Below, piece after piece: positions 41,958 to 51,135 of a stretch of 64,000 nucleotides of DNA. Below the pieces are notes generated by a model. It had not been told where the DNA came from. It saw only the letters and a list, made by a program, of their open reading frames with translations, and searched no databases. How positions within the stretch are numbered: the first letter of the stretch is position 1; the number at the start of each line of letters is the position of its first letter. The DNA is from Longitalea arenae (lineage in GTDB: Bacteria > Bacteroidota > Bacteroidia > Chitinophagales > Chitinophagaceae). Location: positions 434,001 to 498,000 of the forward strand of contig NZ_JAFFJX010000003.1 in assembly GCF_016924755.1 (NCBI RefSeq), given 5' to 3'. The position numbers and the translations under genes were made by a program.

Positions 41958-44357
41958 CTACAAACTGAGCTGAACAGTAAAATACCCATTCCGCTTGTCT
42001 GCCGGTATGATCCCAGGTCCGGGATAACCATCGGCCCGCCGCGTAAAATATTTTTCATCGGCAAGGTTGTTGATACCGGTAAAAAAGGCCAGGCTTCTCC
42101 ATTTATAACTTATACTAAGATCTAAAACGCTGAAGGCAGGAATAGCGCCATCAACGGCCGTTGGCGTGATCTCGGTGTTAGTAGCATCTGAATACTGTTT
42201 GCCCTGGTACGCATACTGCAAAGAAATATTGAAATGCGGATCGGCAAAGCTGATGCCGCTCCTGAATACAATGGGCGGAACATTCTCTACCAGTTTGTCT
42301 GCAATAGCGCTGTTCTTGGTGTTGATATACCGCGCATCGATCAATGAAAAGCTGGTATACAGGTTCAGTCTGTATTTTGATTTCATTCCAAATGCTTTCA
42401 GGAGATCTCCATCGAGCAATACCTCGGTTCCTATATTGCGGCTATCGCTTACATTGGTACGCAGGCGGTAGGTCATAAAACTGGTATCCCGGGTAAATAC
42501 CGAGCCGATACGGTTATTGTACTTCAACAGGAAGACACTGAGATCGGCATAGAGCCAGCCTTTATAATTGCCCCTGAAGCCCGCATCGATATTATAACCG
42601 TCTTCATCTTTCAGCTCAGGATCTACTTTGGCATTGGCATTAACAACCCTTATGTCGTTAAAATTGATGGAGCGGTAGTTCTGCGAAATATTCGCATAGA
42701 GCTCGGTGCCATTTGGAAACTTCCACGAGCTGCCGAAACCCAGCAGAACAAATGAACGCGGGTTCGACTTATCTTCCAGGATCTTTTCATCGGCTATGAA
42801 AATATTCCGCTTGTAATAGTAACCATTGGCCTTTGTATTGATATGTTCGAAACGGATGCCGGGCGTAATACTCCAGCGGGGTGTTAACCGGAATACATTC
42901 TCTGCAAAAAAGGCCAGGTTATTGCCGGGAAAACGGAAAGCTGAAGCATCCGGCTCTTCCCCCTCAAAATCGAAATCGGCGCCGCTGCCATCATTGCCCC
43001 TGCCCTGCCGGCGGTCGGTCAGTCCCTTATACCATCTGCCGCCGATAAGCAATGTGCTTTGTTTATGTAACAAAGCGTAATCATGAATAAAACGCAGTTC
43101 CGAAGCGTAATTGTTATAATCGTCAGCCAACAGATCCCGGTTGCCGCCATTATCAGGGCGGTTGATATAAGTGAGCACGCCCAATGCATCGCGGCTGCCC
43201 TGTAAGGTATAATTCCGCCAGTTCAAACGCGTATGTTCATTGAACTGGTAATCGAAGAGGAGGCTCACCAGGTTCCAGTTAACGGTAAACCAGTTACGGG
43301 CCCTTACTGATAAGGAAGCATCTTCCTTAAACTGTTCATCGGTTAAACCACCCGGCTGCTGGGCCAGGTATTTCATCAGGGTATATTCGCCTGTCACCTT
43401 AAAGCGAGGCGTAAGATTATAGGCCAGATGCACATACGCATTGTGCTGATCATAATGGCTGTTGGGCCGCCAGCTATCGCCTTTTTTATACTGGTAAAAG
43501 GTATAATAATTCAATTTGTTATTAGCAATGGTGCCCCCCAGGCTGTTGAATGAATTAAAGAATCCAAAGGAGCCGATGGTCTGCCTGGTGGTAAACCGCC
43601 ATTTCTCCTGTTTCGGTCCTTCCTTCATTACAAAGTTCACGAGCCCGCCAAACTGCGGACCGTACTGTAAGCTCGCTGCGCCGCGTACGATCTCGATGCG
43701 GTCAAGCGCTTCGGTAGAAGGCGTATAATAACTTTCCGGGTAACCCAGCGCATCGGCGCTTATGTCGTATCCGTTCTGGCGAATATTGAAATTAGACGAC
43801 CGGTTGGGACTAAGTCCGCGTCCGCCGATACCTAACTGCAATCCGCCATGATCGTATTCCCAGATATTCAGGCCGGGTATACGGGCATAGATCTGCCTGG
43901 TATTATTGGTAGCCAGGTTGGCATTGATATTTTTCAGGTTGATCAGCTCCGTTTTCTTGCCGGCATAGATCGCCGTGCCTGAAACATCCTGCAGTTTGCC
44001 GGAGGCCGACTCGCCTTTTCTCCCCGCGACAATTACATTTTCCAGGCTGGAAACTTCTGCAGGCTGAAGCGTAATGTGCAGGCTTTCATTGGAAGTGGTA
44101 ATATGTACAGGTATAATCTGGGTAGCATAGCCTACATGGGAGATCTTCAATGCATAACTTCCTGTATCCAATTTGGAAAATCGGAAGAAGCCATTTTCAT
44201 TGGTCATTCTTTGTATACCGGATGGCAACAAAACTACCGTGGCCTGTTCAGCCGCTTCCTGCTGAAAACGCACGGTTCCGCTTATCGTAAAGGAACCCTG
44301 CGCCATAGTAGTTAACATACAAATCATACCAGTAACGATACCAAACAATTTTTTCAT
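41958..44357 (-). CDS. TonB-dependent siderophore/iron receptor (FecA-like)
   Basis: A 799-residue outer-membrane receptor with signal peptide (ends TMAQG), a carboxypeptidase-like domain (FTISGTVRFQQEAAEQATVV), a plug domain (IYARIPGLNIWEYDHGGLQLGIGGRGL and IEIVRGAASLQYGPQFGG) and a C-terminal barrel ending YFTVQLSL. The plug and the repeated YANISQNYR, INNLADEKYFTRR strands are characteristic of FecA/ferric-citrate-type receptors. It is the last gene of a minus-strand operon with HTTM, imelysin and DUF4856 genes, which supports a role in iron uptake. Confidence 0.88.
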   Translation of the reverse strand: MKKLFGIVTGMICMLTTMAQGSFTISGTVRFQQEAAEQATVVLLPSGIQRMTNENGFFRFSKLDTGSYALKISHVGYATQIIPVHITTSNESLHITLQPAEVSSLENVIVAGRKGESASGKLQDVSGTAIYAGKKTELINLKNINANLATNNTRQIYARIPGLNIWEYDHGGLQLGIGGRGLSPNRSSNFNIRQNGYDISADALGYPESYYTPSTEALDRIEIVRGAASLQYGPQFGGLVNFVMKEGPKQEKWRFTTRQTIGSFGFFNSFNSLGGTIANNKLNYYTFYQYKKGDSWRPNSHYDQHNAYVHLAYNLTPRFKVTGEYTLMKYLAQQPGGLTDEQFKEDASLSVRARNWFTVNWNLVSLLFDYQFNEHTRLNWRNYTLQGSRDALGVLTYINRPDNGGNRDLLADDYNNYASELRFIHDYALLHKQSTLLIGGRWYKGLTDRRQGRGNDGSGADFDFEGEEPDASAFRFPGNNLAFFAENVFRLTPRWSITPGIRFEHINTKANGYYYKRNIFIADEKILEDKSNPRSFVLLGFGSSWKFPNGTELYANISQNYRSINFNDIRVVNANAKVDPELKDEDGYNIDAGFRGNYKGWLYADLSVFLLKYNNRIGSVFTRDTSFMTYRLRTNVSDSRNIGTEVLLDGDLLKAFGMKSKYRLNLYTSFSLIDARYINTKNSAIADKLVENVPPIVFRSGISFADPHFNISLQYAYQGKQYSDATNTEITPTAVDGAIPAFSVLDLSISYKWRSLAFFTGINNLADEKYFTRRADGYPGPGIIPADKRNGYFTVQLSL

Positions 44358-44358
44358 C

Positions 44359-45699
44359 TCAGTTAGCTGCTTTATACGGTAAAATCCATGGGTAATGTTT
44401 CCAGCTGAAGCGTTCTGCCGCCAGGTTCACACTGGAATCAATGAACAGGCGCGAACCAGCGCCGTTGAGGGTCACATATACTTCCCCGTATACCCGGGGT
44501 TGCGCTATACCTCTTTGGGCATACGTATCTGCCAGGAAATGGGCATAGCGCAGGATCATATCAGGCTGCGTGCTCATCATTTTTTCCTGCAAAGGCGTAA
44601 GGAATTCGGCATTGTTCACGGTATAAAACTGTTTTCCGGTTTTATCCTTTACCGTGAAATAGGCCGCCCCTGCTTTTTCCATCAACATAACGCGCCAGGA
44701 AAAGCGGTATCCTTCTTCGGTCCAGAACAAATGATCAGGATAGAGCAGGAAACGTACAGGAACCAGACATTGCAGCCCAACATACACCAGCATTATTCTA
44801 TACAGCCATTTCTTATAGGTAAACGTATAGGCGGTTACAATGTGACCAGACGCTTTATAGCCGGGGAGAAAAGATAATAACCGCTCATGAAAAGAGCTGG
44901 AAAAAAAGATCAGGCTGCTAACGATCATCACATAGGGGAACAAACCAATGCCCGGAAAGAAGATGGCGGTGGAAATGTGAAAGATCAAAACAAAAGCATA
45001 TGCCGATAACCTTGTGCTGCGGTTCAGTAAAAAAAATACAATGCACAGATCATACAGGGCGCCAAACCATGAGAAAAGGTAAGCCACCCAGTCTTTATAC
45101 ATCAGGGCGCCAACGATGGGAAGATGGCTTTTGGCCGGTAACCAGGTCTTCATGGGTTGCGCATCGAGCAGCCAATCGGGATTCAACTTGGCCAGGCCGG
45201 CGAAGAAATAAACCACTCCCAGCTGAAAGCGGATGATGCCGATCGTCCATGCGGGCACCAGTAAGCGCCTTTTAGCGGGTTTTATTAAGACATCTATAGC
45301 ATACAGGCGGTTGGCGGGTAACCATATCATTAAAAAAGCTACCAGGCTTATAAAATAGTAGTGATTCAGATAGGTGGTTACATCGATCAGCTCTACATAG
45401 GTGAAGCAAATAAAGAAGAGCACTGTTGCCAGGCGGTACAAGAGACCCACTGCGATCATCAATGCCGTACAGGCGATTATTGAATACAAGAGATACATGC
45501 CCGGCCTGCCGAATGGCTGCACCCATTCGAAACCCCAGTATGTAAAATGAAAGGAGGGCGAAACATACACCGCATCTACCCAGCCGCGCCACCAGAAACG
45601 AAGCGTACTGACAAACATGAGTAGTCCGAACGCTATCCGGAAGGTGATGAGCGGTGTTATGGAAACGGGTTTCTCCCAGCTTTGCCTGTTAATCGCCAT
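44359..45699 (-). CDS. HTTM-domain membrane protein (vitamin K carboxylase-like)
   Basis: 446 residues from ATG 45699, which overlaps the imelysin stop by 11 bp (the ATG of this gene lies within GATGGCGATTAA). About eight membrane helices occupy the first ~300 residues (HYYFISLVAFLMIWLPANRLYAIDV, FQLGVVYFFAGLAKLNPDWL), the HTTM domain related to gamma-glutamyl carboxylase. A soluble C-terminal part contains YRFSWRVMLMEK. The biochemical role of bacterial HTTM proteins is unsettled. It is a conserved neighbour of imelysin and FecA-like receptors in Bacteroidota. The TonB gene begins 1 bp after its stop. Confidence 0.85.
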   Translation of the reverse strand: MAINRQSWEKPVSITPLITFRIAFGLLMFVSTLRFWWRGWVDAVYVSPSFHFTYWGFEWVQPFGRPGMYLLYSIIACTALMIAVGLLYRLATVLFFICFTYVELIDVTTYLNHYYFISLVAFLMIWLPANRLYAIDVLIKPAKRRLLVPAWTIGIIRFQLGVVYFFAGLAKLNPDWLLDAQPMKTWLPAKSHLPIVGALMYKDWVAYLFSWFGALYDLCIVFFLLNRSTRLSAYAFVLIFHISTAIFFPGIGLFPYVMIVSSLIFFSSSFHERLLSFLPGYKASGHIVTAYTFTYKKWLYRIMLVYVGLQCLVPVRFLLYPDHLFWTEEGYRFSWRVMLMEKAGAAYFTVKDKTGKQFYTVNNAEFLTPLQEKMMSTQPDMILRYAHFLADTYAQRGIAQPRVYGEVYVTLNGAGSRLFIDSSVNLAAERFSWKHYPWILPYKAAN

Positions 45700-46813
45700 C
45701 ATTGTCCATAAATGTGATCTGAACGCCTGTAGCCGATGCCACATCTGTTTTTATTAAAGTCAAAAGCTTCTGGATCTCCTTATATGCTTCTTCGACTTTG
45801 GCAGGTTGCGCCGTAATTGTAGTAGACAGCGGGTCAGGTAACATGTCAAGCTTTGATATAAGAAGATCAAACTGTGCTGTTACCTGGCTGGCAAGCTCCG
45901 CTTTGTCAAGCGATATGAGATAATCTGACAATCCTTTACCACTGCCATTGGCGGTAAAGACCTTTTTCAGGTTCCGCATACTTTCCTGGGCCAGCGCGGC
46001 CGAATTACCGGCGAAATACGCTTCTACTTTGGTGGGAAAGGCAATTCCATTCGATTGTTTGCCAAAGGGCCATCCGATGCGGGGTCCCTTTAGTACATCC
46101 AGCTCATAGGCCATGGCGTTGATCATATTACCAATAGGACTTCCCACATTGGTCCTGGTATTGCTGATGAATTCAGTACGGTAGGCCGTCCAGTCCGTAT
46201 TAATCCTGTCGACCAGCGATTTCATGCGGTGGATCACATCCTTTGCATATTTAACCCGGTTCGCAGTATTGGTATTGAATTTCGCAATGGCGTTCGGCCC
46301 GAAAAAGAGGTAATTGAGCGCGGCAAATCCCTGCGCATAAAATGAGTTGCGTACATAAAGGGAAAGATCGTAACTGCCGGAACTGATATTGTTCTCGATC
46401 GTAGTGCTGTCGATAGAAAAACCAACCAGCTCGCCATTGCTGGCAAAATTATAATCGAGGCCACCGTTATAATTCAAATATACTTCCAGGGAGGCAACCA
46501 CGGCCGGACCCAGGTTATATGCTTCTACCCGGGTATATTGCAGGTGCAACTGTTTGTAGGCTTCCAGCAATGCCTGTTGATTGGCCGTGCTCCTGGTATC
46601 GAGGAAGCTGTTGGCAAGCGCCTGGAAACCGTTCACCTTCTCCTGCAAGGATTGATAGGCAGGAATGATCAGCTGATCGGCATAGTTAGTGAGCATGGCG
46701 GTCTTGTCGAATCCATTGTCATTACCGTTGTCATCACCATTGCCTGATTTGCTGCAAAAAACACCGGCAGTTATCACCGTAGCAGCCAGGAATCCCATGA
46801 ATGCTTTTTTCAT
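45689..46813 (-). CDS. Imelysin-family lipoprotein
   Basis: A 374-residue protein with a lipoprotein signal (VITAGVFCSKSG, cysteine at residue 20). The remaining helical domain contains the imelysin repeats: YADQLIIPAYQSLQEKVNGF, LHLQYTRVEAYNLGP, and the later GPRIGWPFGKQSNG. The GxHxxE motif of the peptidase-like members is absent, so this is an imelysin-like iron-uptake protein of the IrpA/EfeO kind and not a protease. It lies between DUF4856 and HTTM genes in an iron-uptake operon. Confidence 0.85.
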   Translation of the reverse strand: MKKAFMGFLAATVITAGVFCSKSGNGDDNGNDNGFDKTAMLTNYADQLIIPAYQSLQEKVNGFQALANSFLDTRSTANQQALLEAYKQLHLQYTRVEAYNLGPAVVASLEVYLNYNGGLDYNFASNGELVGFSIDSTTIENNISSGSYDLSLYVRNSFYAQGFAALNYLFFGPNAIAKFNTNTANRVKYAKDVIHRMKSLVDRINTDWTAYRTEFISNTRTNVGSPIGNMINAMAYELDVLKGPRIGWPFGKQSNGIAFPTKVEAYFAGNSAALAQESMRNLKKVFTANGSGKGLSDYLISLDKAELASQVTAQFDLLISKLDMLPDPLSTTITAQPAKVEEAYKEIQKLLTLIKTDVASATGVQITFMDNDGD

Positions 46814-46844
46814 TATACAGCTATATTAAATGTATACAATGCGT

Positions 46845-46872
46845 AAAACTCCCGGTACAAACCGGGAGTTTT
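46845..46872 (-). terminator. Hairpin between DUF4856 and imelysin genes
   Basis: AAAACTCCCGGT and ACCGGGAGTTTT form a perfect 12-bp stem with a 4-base loop, 24 bp after the DUF4856 stop and 32 bp before the imelysin ATG. On the minus strand the T-run is only four bases, so partial termination or RNA processing that lowers distal expression is more likely than a full stop. Confidence 0.65.
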
Positions 46873-46895
46873 TAATTTATCTGTTGCTCAATTTA

Positions 46896-47999
46896 TTAAG
46901 GTTGCAGTTGTCCATACGCTGCCGTCAGTATCTGTTGCGCCTGCTTTAATTTGGTAAAGCTGGCATCGTTGATAAGTGTATACAGGTTTGGATTGGCCCC
47001 AAGGATACCGATAAGGCTTTGATAAGCCGAAGCGCTCAATTTGCTGTTGGCCGGGCGGTAGTTTAATGCAATAACAAAGCCGCAACCTTCAGACAGTTCA
47101 TGTAACTGGTCAGACTTATTGGTTTTTGCCTGCGGACTTGTTACATAATGATAACAGGCGGCAGCGATGGTCTTTTCCAAAAACTCTTTGATGGTGGCGG
47201 CGGCTGCATCCCGGCCCTGGTAATCTTTGGCGGCAATTGCAGCCCGGCCTTTGCGGAAGGCTTCGAAGACAATACCGCCTGCTTTAATATATTTACCTCT
47301 TTCGGCAAAATAGCCGCCTATAGCAAGCGGTCTCTTGGGATCGGTGCTCGCATACGCTTTTGACGTATCGTAGTCGGTAGCGATGCCCACATAGCCGAAT
47401 GCCATATCCCATTCATGCTGCATGGCAGTCCCTTTTCCAGGCGTTACTGTATTGTTATCGGCATTGGCAGCAGCATCGAGGTGCTGGATCACTTTTGACA
47501 ATACCATAGCCCCCATCATGCCTTTAGCAACAAGCTGGTTGAACTCGATACCGGCATGATTGAATATACGGTTGCCTTGTTTCCCGGCTTTACCTTCTGA
47601 ACCAGCTGTATTATAGAACTGGCTTATTTTAACCATTGAGTCGGCCAAAGCCTTTATGATAGCAGCATCAGCTGTTCTCGATGCCAGATTGAATCCGGAA
47701 GCATTCAACTGCTGAGGCGTATTAGGCAGGTTTGAAATGAATTCTGCAGTAAAGGCGTTATTGGTATTATTCCATAAATAATTCACGGTATCCTGGCTAA
47801 GCTGCCGGGTAGCGCCCCTGCCCAGGTAGAACTGAAAGCCCTGCCACATGTTCACAGAAGCAGTCGCTTCCGCAAATTCCGCATTGTCGAAATTGTAGGT
47901 GCCGGGTACTGTATAAGAAGGAGCATCGTCGTCTTTGTCGCAGGAAGTAATAAAAACGGCGCATGCCAAAGCAGTTAGTGTCAGTATCCTTTTTTTCAT
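46896..47999 (-). CDS. DUF4856 lipoprotein
   Basis: A 367-residue protein with a lipoprotein signal (LACAVFITSCDKDD, Cys20). The sequence after it (YNFDNAEFAEATASVNMWQGF, then GIEFNQLVAKGMMGAM, HEWDMAFGYVGIATDYD and SEGCGFVIALNYRP) is diagnostic of DUF4856. The family is imelysin-like in fold and accompanies imelysin and TonB genes; I infer that it contributes to periplasmic or surface iron handling. It is the first gene of the operon. Confidence 0.85.
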   Translation of the reverse strand: MKKRILTLTALACAVFITSCDKDDDAPSYTVPGTYNFDNAEFAEATASVNMWQGFQFYLGRGATRQLSQDTVNYLWNNTNNAFTAEFISNLPNTPQQLNASGFNLASRTADAAIIKALADSMVKISQFYNTAGSEGKAGKQGNRIFNHAGIEFNQLVAKGMMGAMVLSKVIQHLDAAANADNNTVTPGKGTAMQHEWDMAFGYVGIATDYDTSKAYASTDPKRPLAIGGYFAERGKYIKAGGIVFEAFRKGRAAIAAKDYQGRDAAAATIKEFLEKTIAAACYHYVTSPQAKTNKSDQLHELSEGCGFVIALNYRPANSKLSASAYQSLIGILGANPNLYTLINDASFTKLKQAQQILTAAYGQLQP

Positions 48000-48092
48000 G
48001 TTGATGGGAAATTTTATGCAAAGGAACAGGATGGCCGCTTCCTGCCTTTACGAGAAAAGGAAATCGGTTTACTGGATCGGGAAATATATTAT

Positions 48093-48108
48093 CAATTAAT
48101 ACTAATTG
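48093..48108. promoter_or_regulatory. Inverted repeat, possible operator of the DUF4856 operon
   Basis: CAATTA-ATAC-TAATTG is a perfect 6-6 inverted repeat about 95 bp before the DUF4856 start, in the gap shared with the divergent SDR gene. It resembles half-sites of iron or redox regulators only loosely, so the regulator is unknown. Confidence 0.35.
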
Positions 48109-48243
48109 AAAAAAAGGAGATGTGATACGCAGGATGGCCGTTTGAGGTTGCCTGGCAGCATTTAATATGTCAGAAAGTAAATTTCGCCCCTTCCAGCCCA
48201 TTTTTGGCTGGCGTATTTCTTGTATAAATTAAGATAAAAGTCT

Positions 48244-49230
48244 ATGAATACCAGTCTACAAGCAATGAGTACCAAAACAGTTGTGATCACCGGCGCCAGC
48301 AGCGGCGTGGGCAAGGCCATGGCCCTGGAACTGGCCCGGGAGGGAGCAAAACTGGTGTTGGCGGGCCGCAGAAAGGATGCCCTGGATGAACTGGTGGCAG
48401 AATGTAATCAATTGGGCGGACTGGCCCTGGCAGTACCTGCCGATATGCGTTCACTAGACGCTATTCACCAGCTCGCCTCACAGGCTTTTCAGTTCGGGGG
48501 CTCTATCGATGTGTGGATCAATAATGCCGGGGTACTGGCAGCAGGGAATTTAGAGGAGATACCTGCGGAAGTAAATGAAAGTGTTATAAGGACGAATCTG
48601 TTGGGATATATCCATGGTGCGCATACGGTGCTGCCCTACTTTAAGGAACAGGGTTATGGTATTTTGATCAATAACATCTCTGTGGGTGGCTGGTTTCCGA
48701 CACCCTATGGAGCTGCCTATACTGCCAGCAAATTCGGCCTGCGTGGTTTTTCCGAATCATTGAAAGGTGAATTGCAGGATTATCCTGACATTCATATCTG
48801 TGATCTGTATCCGGGTTTCCTGGATACACCGGGTATACAGCATGCGGCCAATTATACCGGAAAAATGTTGAAGCCAGCTCCGCCGGTATACGATCCCCGG
48901 AAAGTAGCAAGGGCGGTGGTGGCGCTGATCAATAATCCCCGGCCACAAAAAACAGTTGGCGCATCCGCTGTCTTCCTGCGCATGGCCTATATGTTATTCC
49001 CTGCTTTAACCCGCACTATTACCTCTTCGGTCATACGCACTTATCTTAAACAGGCAGCGCCGATGGAGCATCAAAGCGGTAATATTTTGCACACGGTTCC
49101 TTATGGCACCAGCGTAGATGGCGGCTGGCGTAAACCAATGATCCGGTCGATGAACACAAAAGCGGGTTTGGTGGCTGCAGGTGTGGCCGGTGTGCTTATC
49201 GGGGCTTTCCTGTTGGGGCGGAAAAGCTGA
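48244..49230 (+). CDS. Short-chain dehydrogenase/reductase with C-terminal membrane helix
   Basis: A 328-residue SDR; ATG 48265 is an equally possible start seven codons later. The Rossmann motif TGASSGVGKAMA, the NNAG motif (WINNAGVLAAG) and the catalytic YTASK (AYTASKFGL, with the upstream serine in NNISVGG) are intact. After the catalytic domain comes a region with IRTYLKQAAP and a final hydrophobic helix (AGLVAAGVAGVLIGAFLLGR) that would tether it to the membrane. The substrate is unknown. It is divergent from the DUF4856 operon. Confidence 0.85.
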   Translation: MNTSLQAMSTKTVVITGASSGVGKAMALELAREGAKLVLAGRRKDALDELVAECNQLGGLALAVPADMRSLDAIHQLASQAFQFGGSIDVWINNAGVLAAGNLEEIPAEVNESVIRTNLLGYIHGAHTVLPYFKEQGYGILINNISVGGWFPTPYGAAYTASKFGLRGFSESLKGELQDYPDIHICDLYPGFLDTPGIQHAANYTGKMLKPAPPVYDPRKVARAVVALINNPRPQKTVGASAVFLRMAYMLFPALTRTITSSVIRTYLKQAAPMEHQSGNILHTVPYGTSVDGGWRKPMIRSMNTKAGLVAAGVAGVLIGAFLLGRKS

Positions 49231-49247
49231 ACGATGAAGTCAGGCAC

Positions 49248-49508
49248 TTATTTCTTTTCCCAATTGTTTTGCATGGCCTTGTAAGATCTTTTCGAAACGG
49301 TCGATTTGTTCTTCGGCCTTGAAGTACCTTTTTTCTTGCGCGCATTGATATTATTGACCAGCGAATTTTTTACACCCAGTGTATTCTTTTTGGCGGCTGA
49401 TTTTTTAGCCGCTTTCTTTTTGCCGGCGCTCTTTTTAACAGTCGCTTTTTTTGCTGTCTTTTTTGCCGGACGCGCTTTTTTCCTGGCTGCTTTTTTTGCT
49501 TGTGCCAT
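49248..49508 (-). CDS. Histone H1-like lysine/alanine-rich protein
   Basis: 86 residues from ATG 49508 (MAQAKKAARKKARPAKKTA); the in-frame ATG at 49541 is less likely. Over the first 50 residues it consists of KKAA/KKSA repeats like eukaryotic H1 tails and the bacterial Hc1/AlgP proteins, then a less repetitive C-terminus ending MQNNWEKK. Such proteins bind DNA without sequence preference and compact the nucleoid. It is convergent with the SDR gene. Confidence 0.8.
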   Translation of the reverse strand: MAQAKKAARKKARPAKKTAKKATVKKSAGKKKAAKKSAAKKNTLGVKNSLVNNINARKKKGTSRPKNKSTVSKRSYKAMQNNWEKK

Positions 49509-49552
49509 AATTACTTTATTATAAATGAATGCAATTGACATTCCATAAAGTA

Positions 49553-49584
49553 AAATGGGCGTCCCTTATCAGCGACGCCCATTT
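49553..49584 (-). terminator. Intrinsic terminator of the SusC/SusD operon
   Basis: On the minus strand AAATGGGCGTC pairs with GACGCCCATTT around a 10-base loop and is followed by a short T-rich tail (TTTTACTTT), 20 bp after the SusD-like stop. Confidence 0.8.
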
Positions 49585-49603
49585 CCATCATCACCGTTCT
49601 GGT

Positions 49604-51112
49604 TTAATTGAACAGGTTCGGATTGTTCTGCTCTTCGGATTGGGGTATAGCGAATATGTAATTCGGACTATTGGCAATAAAGGGAGCGCCACCGGCAAAA
49701 CTGCGCTCGGTATGGTATCTTGCCGGCACCTGTTTGGTAGTGCCATCGGGTGTGGTGATAGTTACCTGTATCGCATTTCCGCCGGCGTCTACATAAGGCT
49801 TGCGCACAACCGGCAACTGATTTCGGATGATGTCGGCCAGGGCAAAACCTTCGCCCCACAGTTCTTTGCGCCTTTCGATGAGGATCGCTTCTATCAGTTG
49901 TTCTTTCGTAGCGCCTGCAGGGTCGAATGTACTGGCGCCACGGGCGCTGCGCAGGGTATTGAGTGCAGCGGCCCCCTCCGTGATATTATTGTCACGAGCA
50001 TACCCTTCGGCTTTGATCAGATAAGCTTCCGCACTTCGCATCAATACCAGGTCGCCGGTTTGATCGGAACGGAATTTGAACTTCTTATATTGAAGATGAC
50101 CTTCGCGGCCCGGATTCCCATCCCAGGAAAAAAGGGTTTTGCGGATATCGCCATGCTCGAAAAGATCTCCGAAGAAAGGATCGGCCATGAAGCTGTAATA
50201 ATAAGCCGAAGGCGATGATACATCCAGGAAGTGAAAGCTGTAACTGCCATCGCTCTGGCTGGGAATTTCCGGATGCCCCCAGATCCACTCGGAATTGTTT
50301 ACGTCATTAAATCCTTTGGTATAATCGGCCGGCGGCATAAGCGGATAATTCTTCAATGCCTCATTGGCAGCTTCTGCTGCCGCCGCCCATCTTCCCGTAT
50401 TCAGGTAAGCGCGTGCCAGCAGTCCATTCACTACATTCGTATTGATCTTGTATTTCGCCGTACGCTGGTAGCCTTCCAGCAATCCTCTGGCTTCGAGCAG
50501 ATCGGAAAAGATGAGGGTATAGATGTCTTTCAGCGTTGCTTTCGGATTACCCCGGGTAGTGTCAGAGGTAGGCGTTGTATAGATCGGCGCTGTCTTCGCC
50601 AATGAATCTTTCAGGTAGGAGAACTGATAGAAGGAAGCAATGGTAAGATAGGTATGCGCCCGCAAGGCGAGTGCCTGTCCTTTCAATACCTTCTTCGCGG
50701 TGGCATCACCGCTTACATTGTCTACATTGGCAATAATGATATTGTTGCTGTTAATGATCTTATACAGCTGGTTCCAGATGGCGTTCAACCGGCTTTGCGT
50801 TTTATCGCTCATTTGCGTAAACCGGTAAACAGGCGCAAAACTGTATTTGGTAGTGATCAGCGCCACATCGTTGCCCATGGCCTCGCTCACCAGTGTAATG
50901 GTCTTGAAACCAGGATTTCCGAAGGTACCGCCGTAAAAATCGTCCATCATCGATGCCCAGGTGCCTTCCGAGAGGGCCGTTAAATTGGCAACGGTCTTCA
51001 AAACGATCTCTTCAGAAACTGCATTTGAGGGGGATGTATTTAATTGTTTGTTGCAGGCAGACAAACCGATGGCCACTGCAACAATGAGTATATATGATTT
51101 GATTGATTTCAT
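49604..51112 (-). CDS. SusD/RagB-family surface lipoprotein
   Basis: 502 residues from ATG 51112 (MKSIKSYILIVAVAIGLSAC), a lipoprotein signal with Cys20. Typical SusD features follow: an N-terminal TPR-like helical region (SRLNAIWNQLYKIINSNNIIIANVDN), the KGQALALRAHTYLTIASFYQF segment, and the C-terminal VLMRSAEAYLIKAEGYAR and ILIERRKELWGEGFALADIIR. It caps the SusC-type receptor and binds substrate at the cell surface. The gene starts 23 bp after the SusC stop. Confidence 0.94.
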   Translation of the reverse strand: MKSIKSYILIVAVAIGLSACNKQLNTSPSNAVSEEIVLKTVANLTALSEGTWASMMDDFYGGTFGNPGFKTITLVSEAMGNDVALITTKYSFAPVYRFTQMSDKTQSRLNAIWNQLYKIINSNNIIIANVDNVSGDATAKKVLKGQALALRAHTYLTIASFYQFSYLKDSLAKTAPIYTTPTSDTTRGNPKATLKDIYTLIFSDLLEARGLLEGYQRTAKYKINTNVVNGLLARAYLNTGRWAAAAEAANEALKNYPLMPPADYTKGFNDVNNSEWIWGHPEIPSQSDGSYSFHFLDVSSPSAYYYSFMADPFFGDLFEHGDIRKTLFSWDGNPGREGHLQYKKFKFRSDQTGDLVLMRSAEAYLIKAEGYARDNNITEGAAALNTLRSARGASTFDPAGATKEQLIEAILIERRKELWGEGFALADIIRNQLPVVRKPYVDAGGNAIQVTITTPDGTTKQVPARYHTERSFAGGAPFIANSPNYIFAIPQSEEQNNPNLFN

Positions 51113-51135
51113 ACAAATGATATTTATTGTGAACA

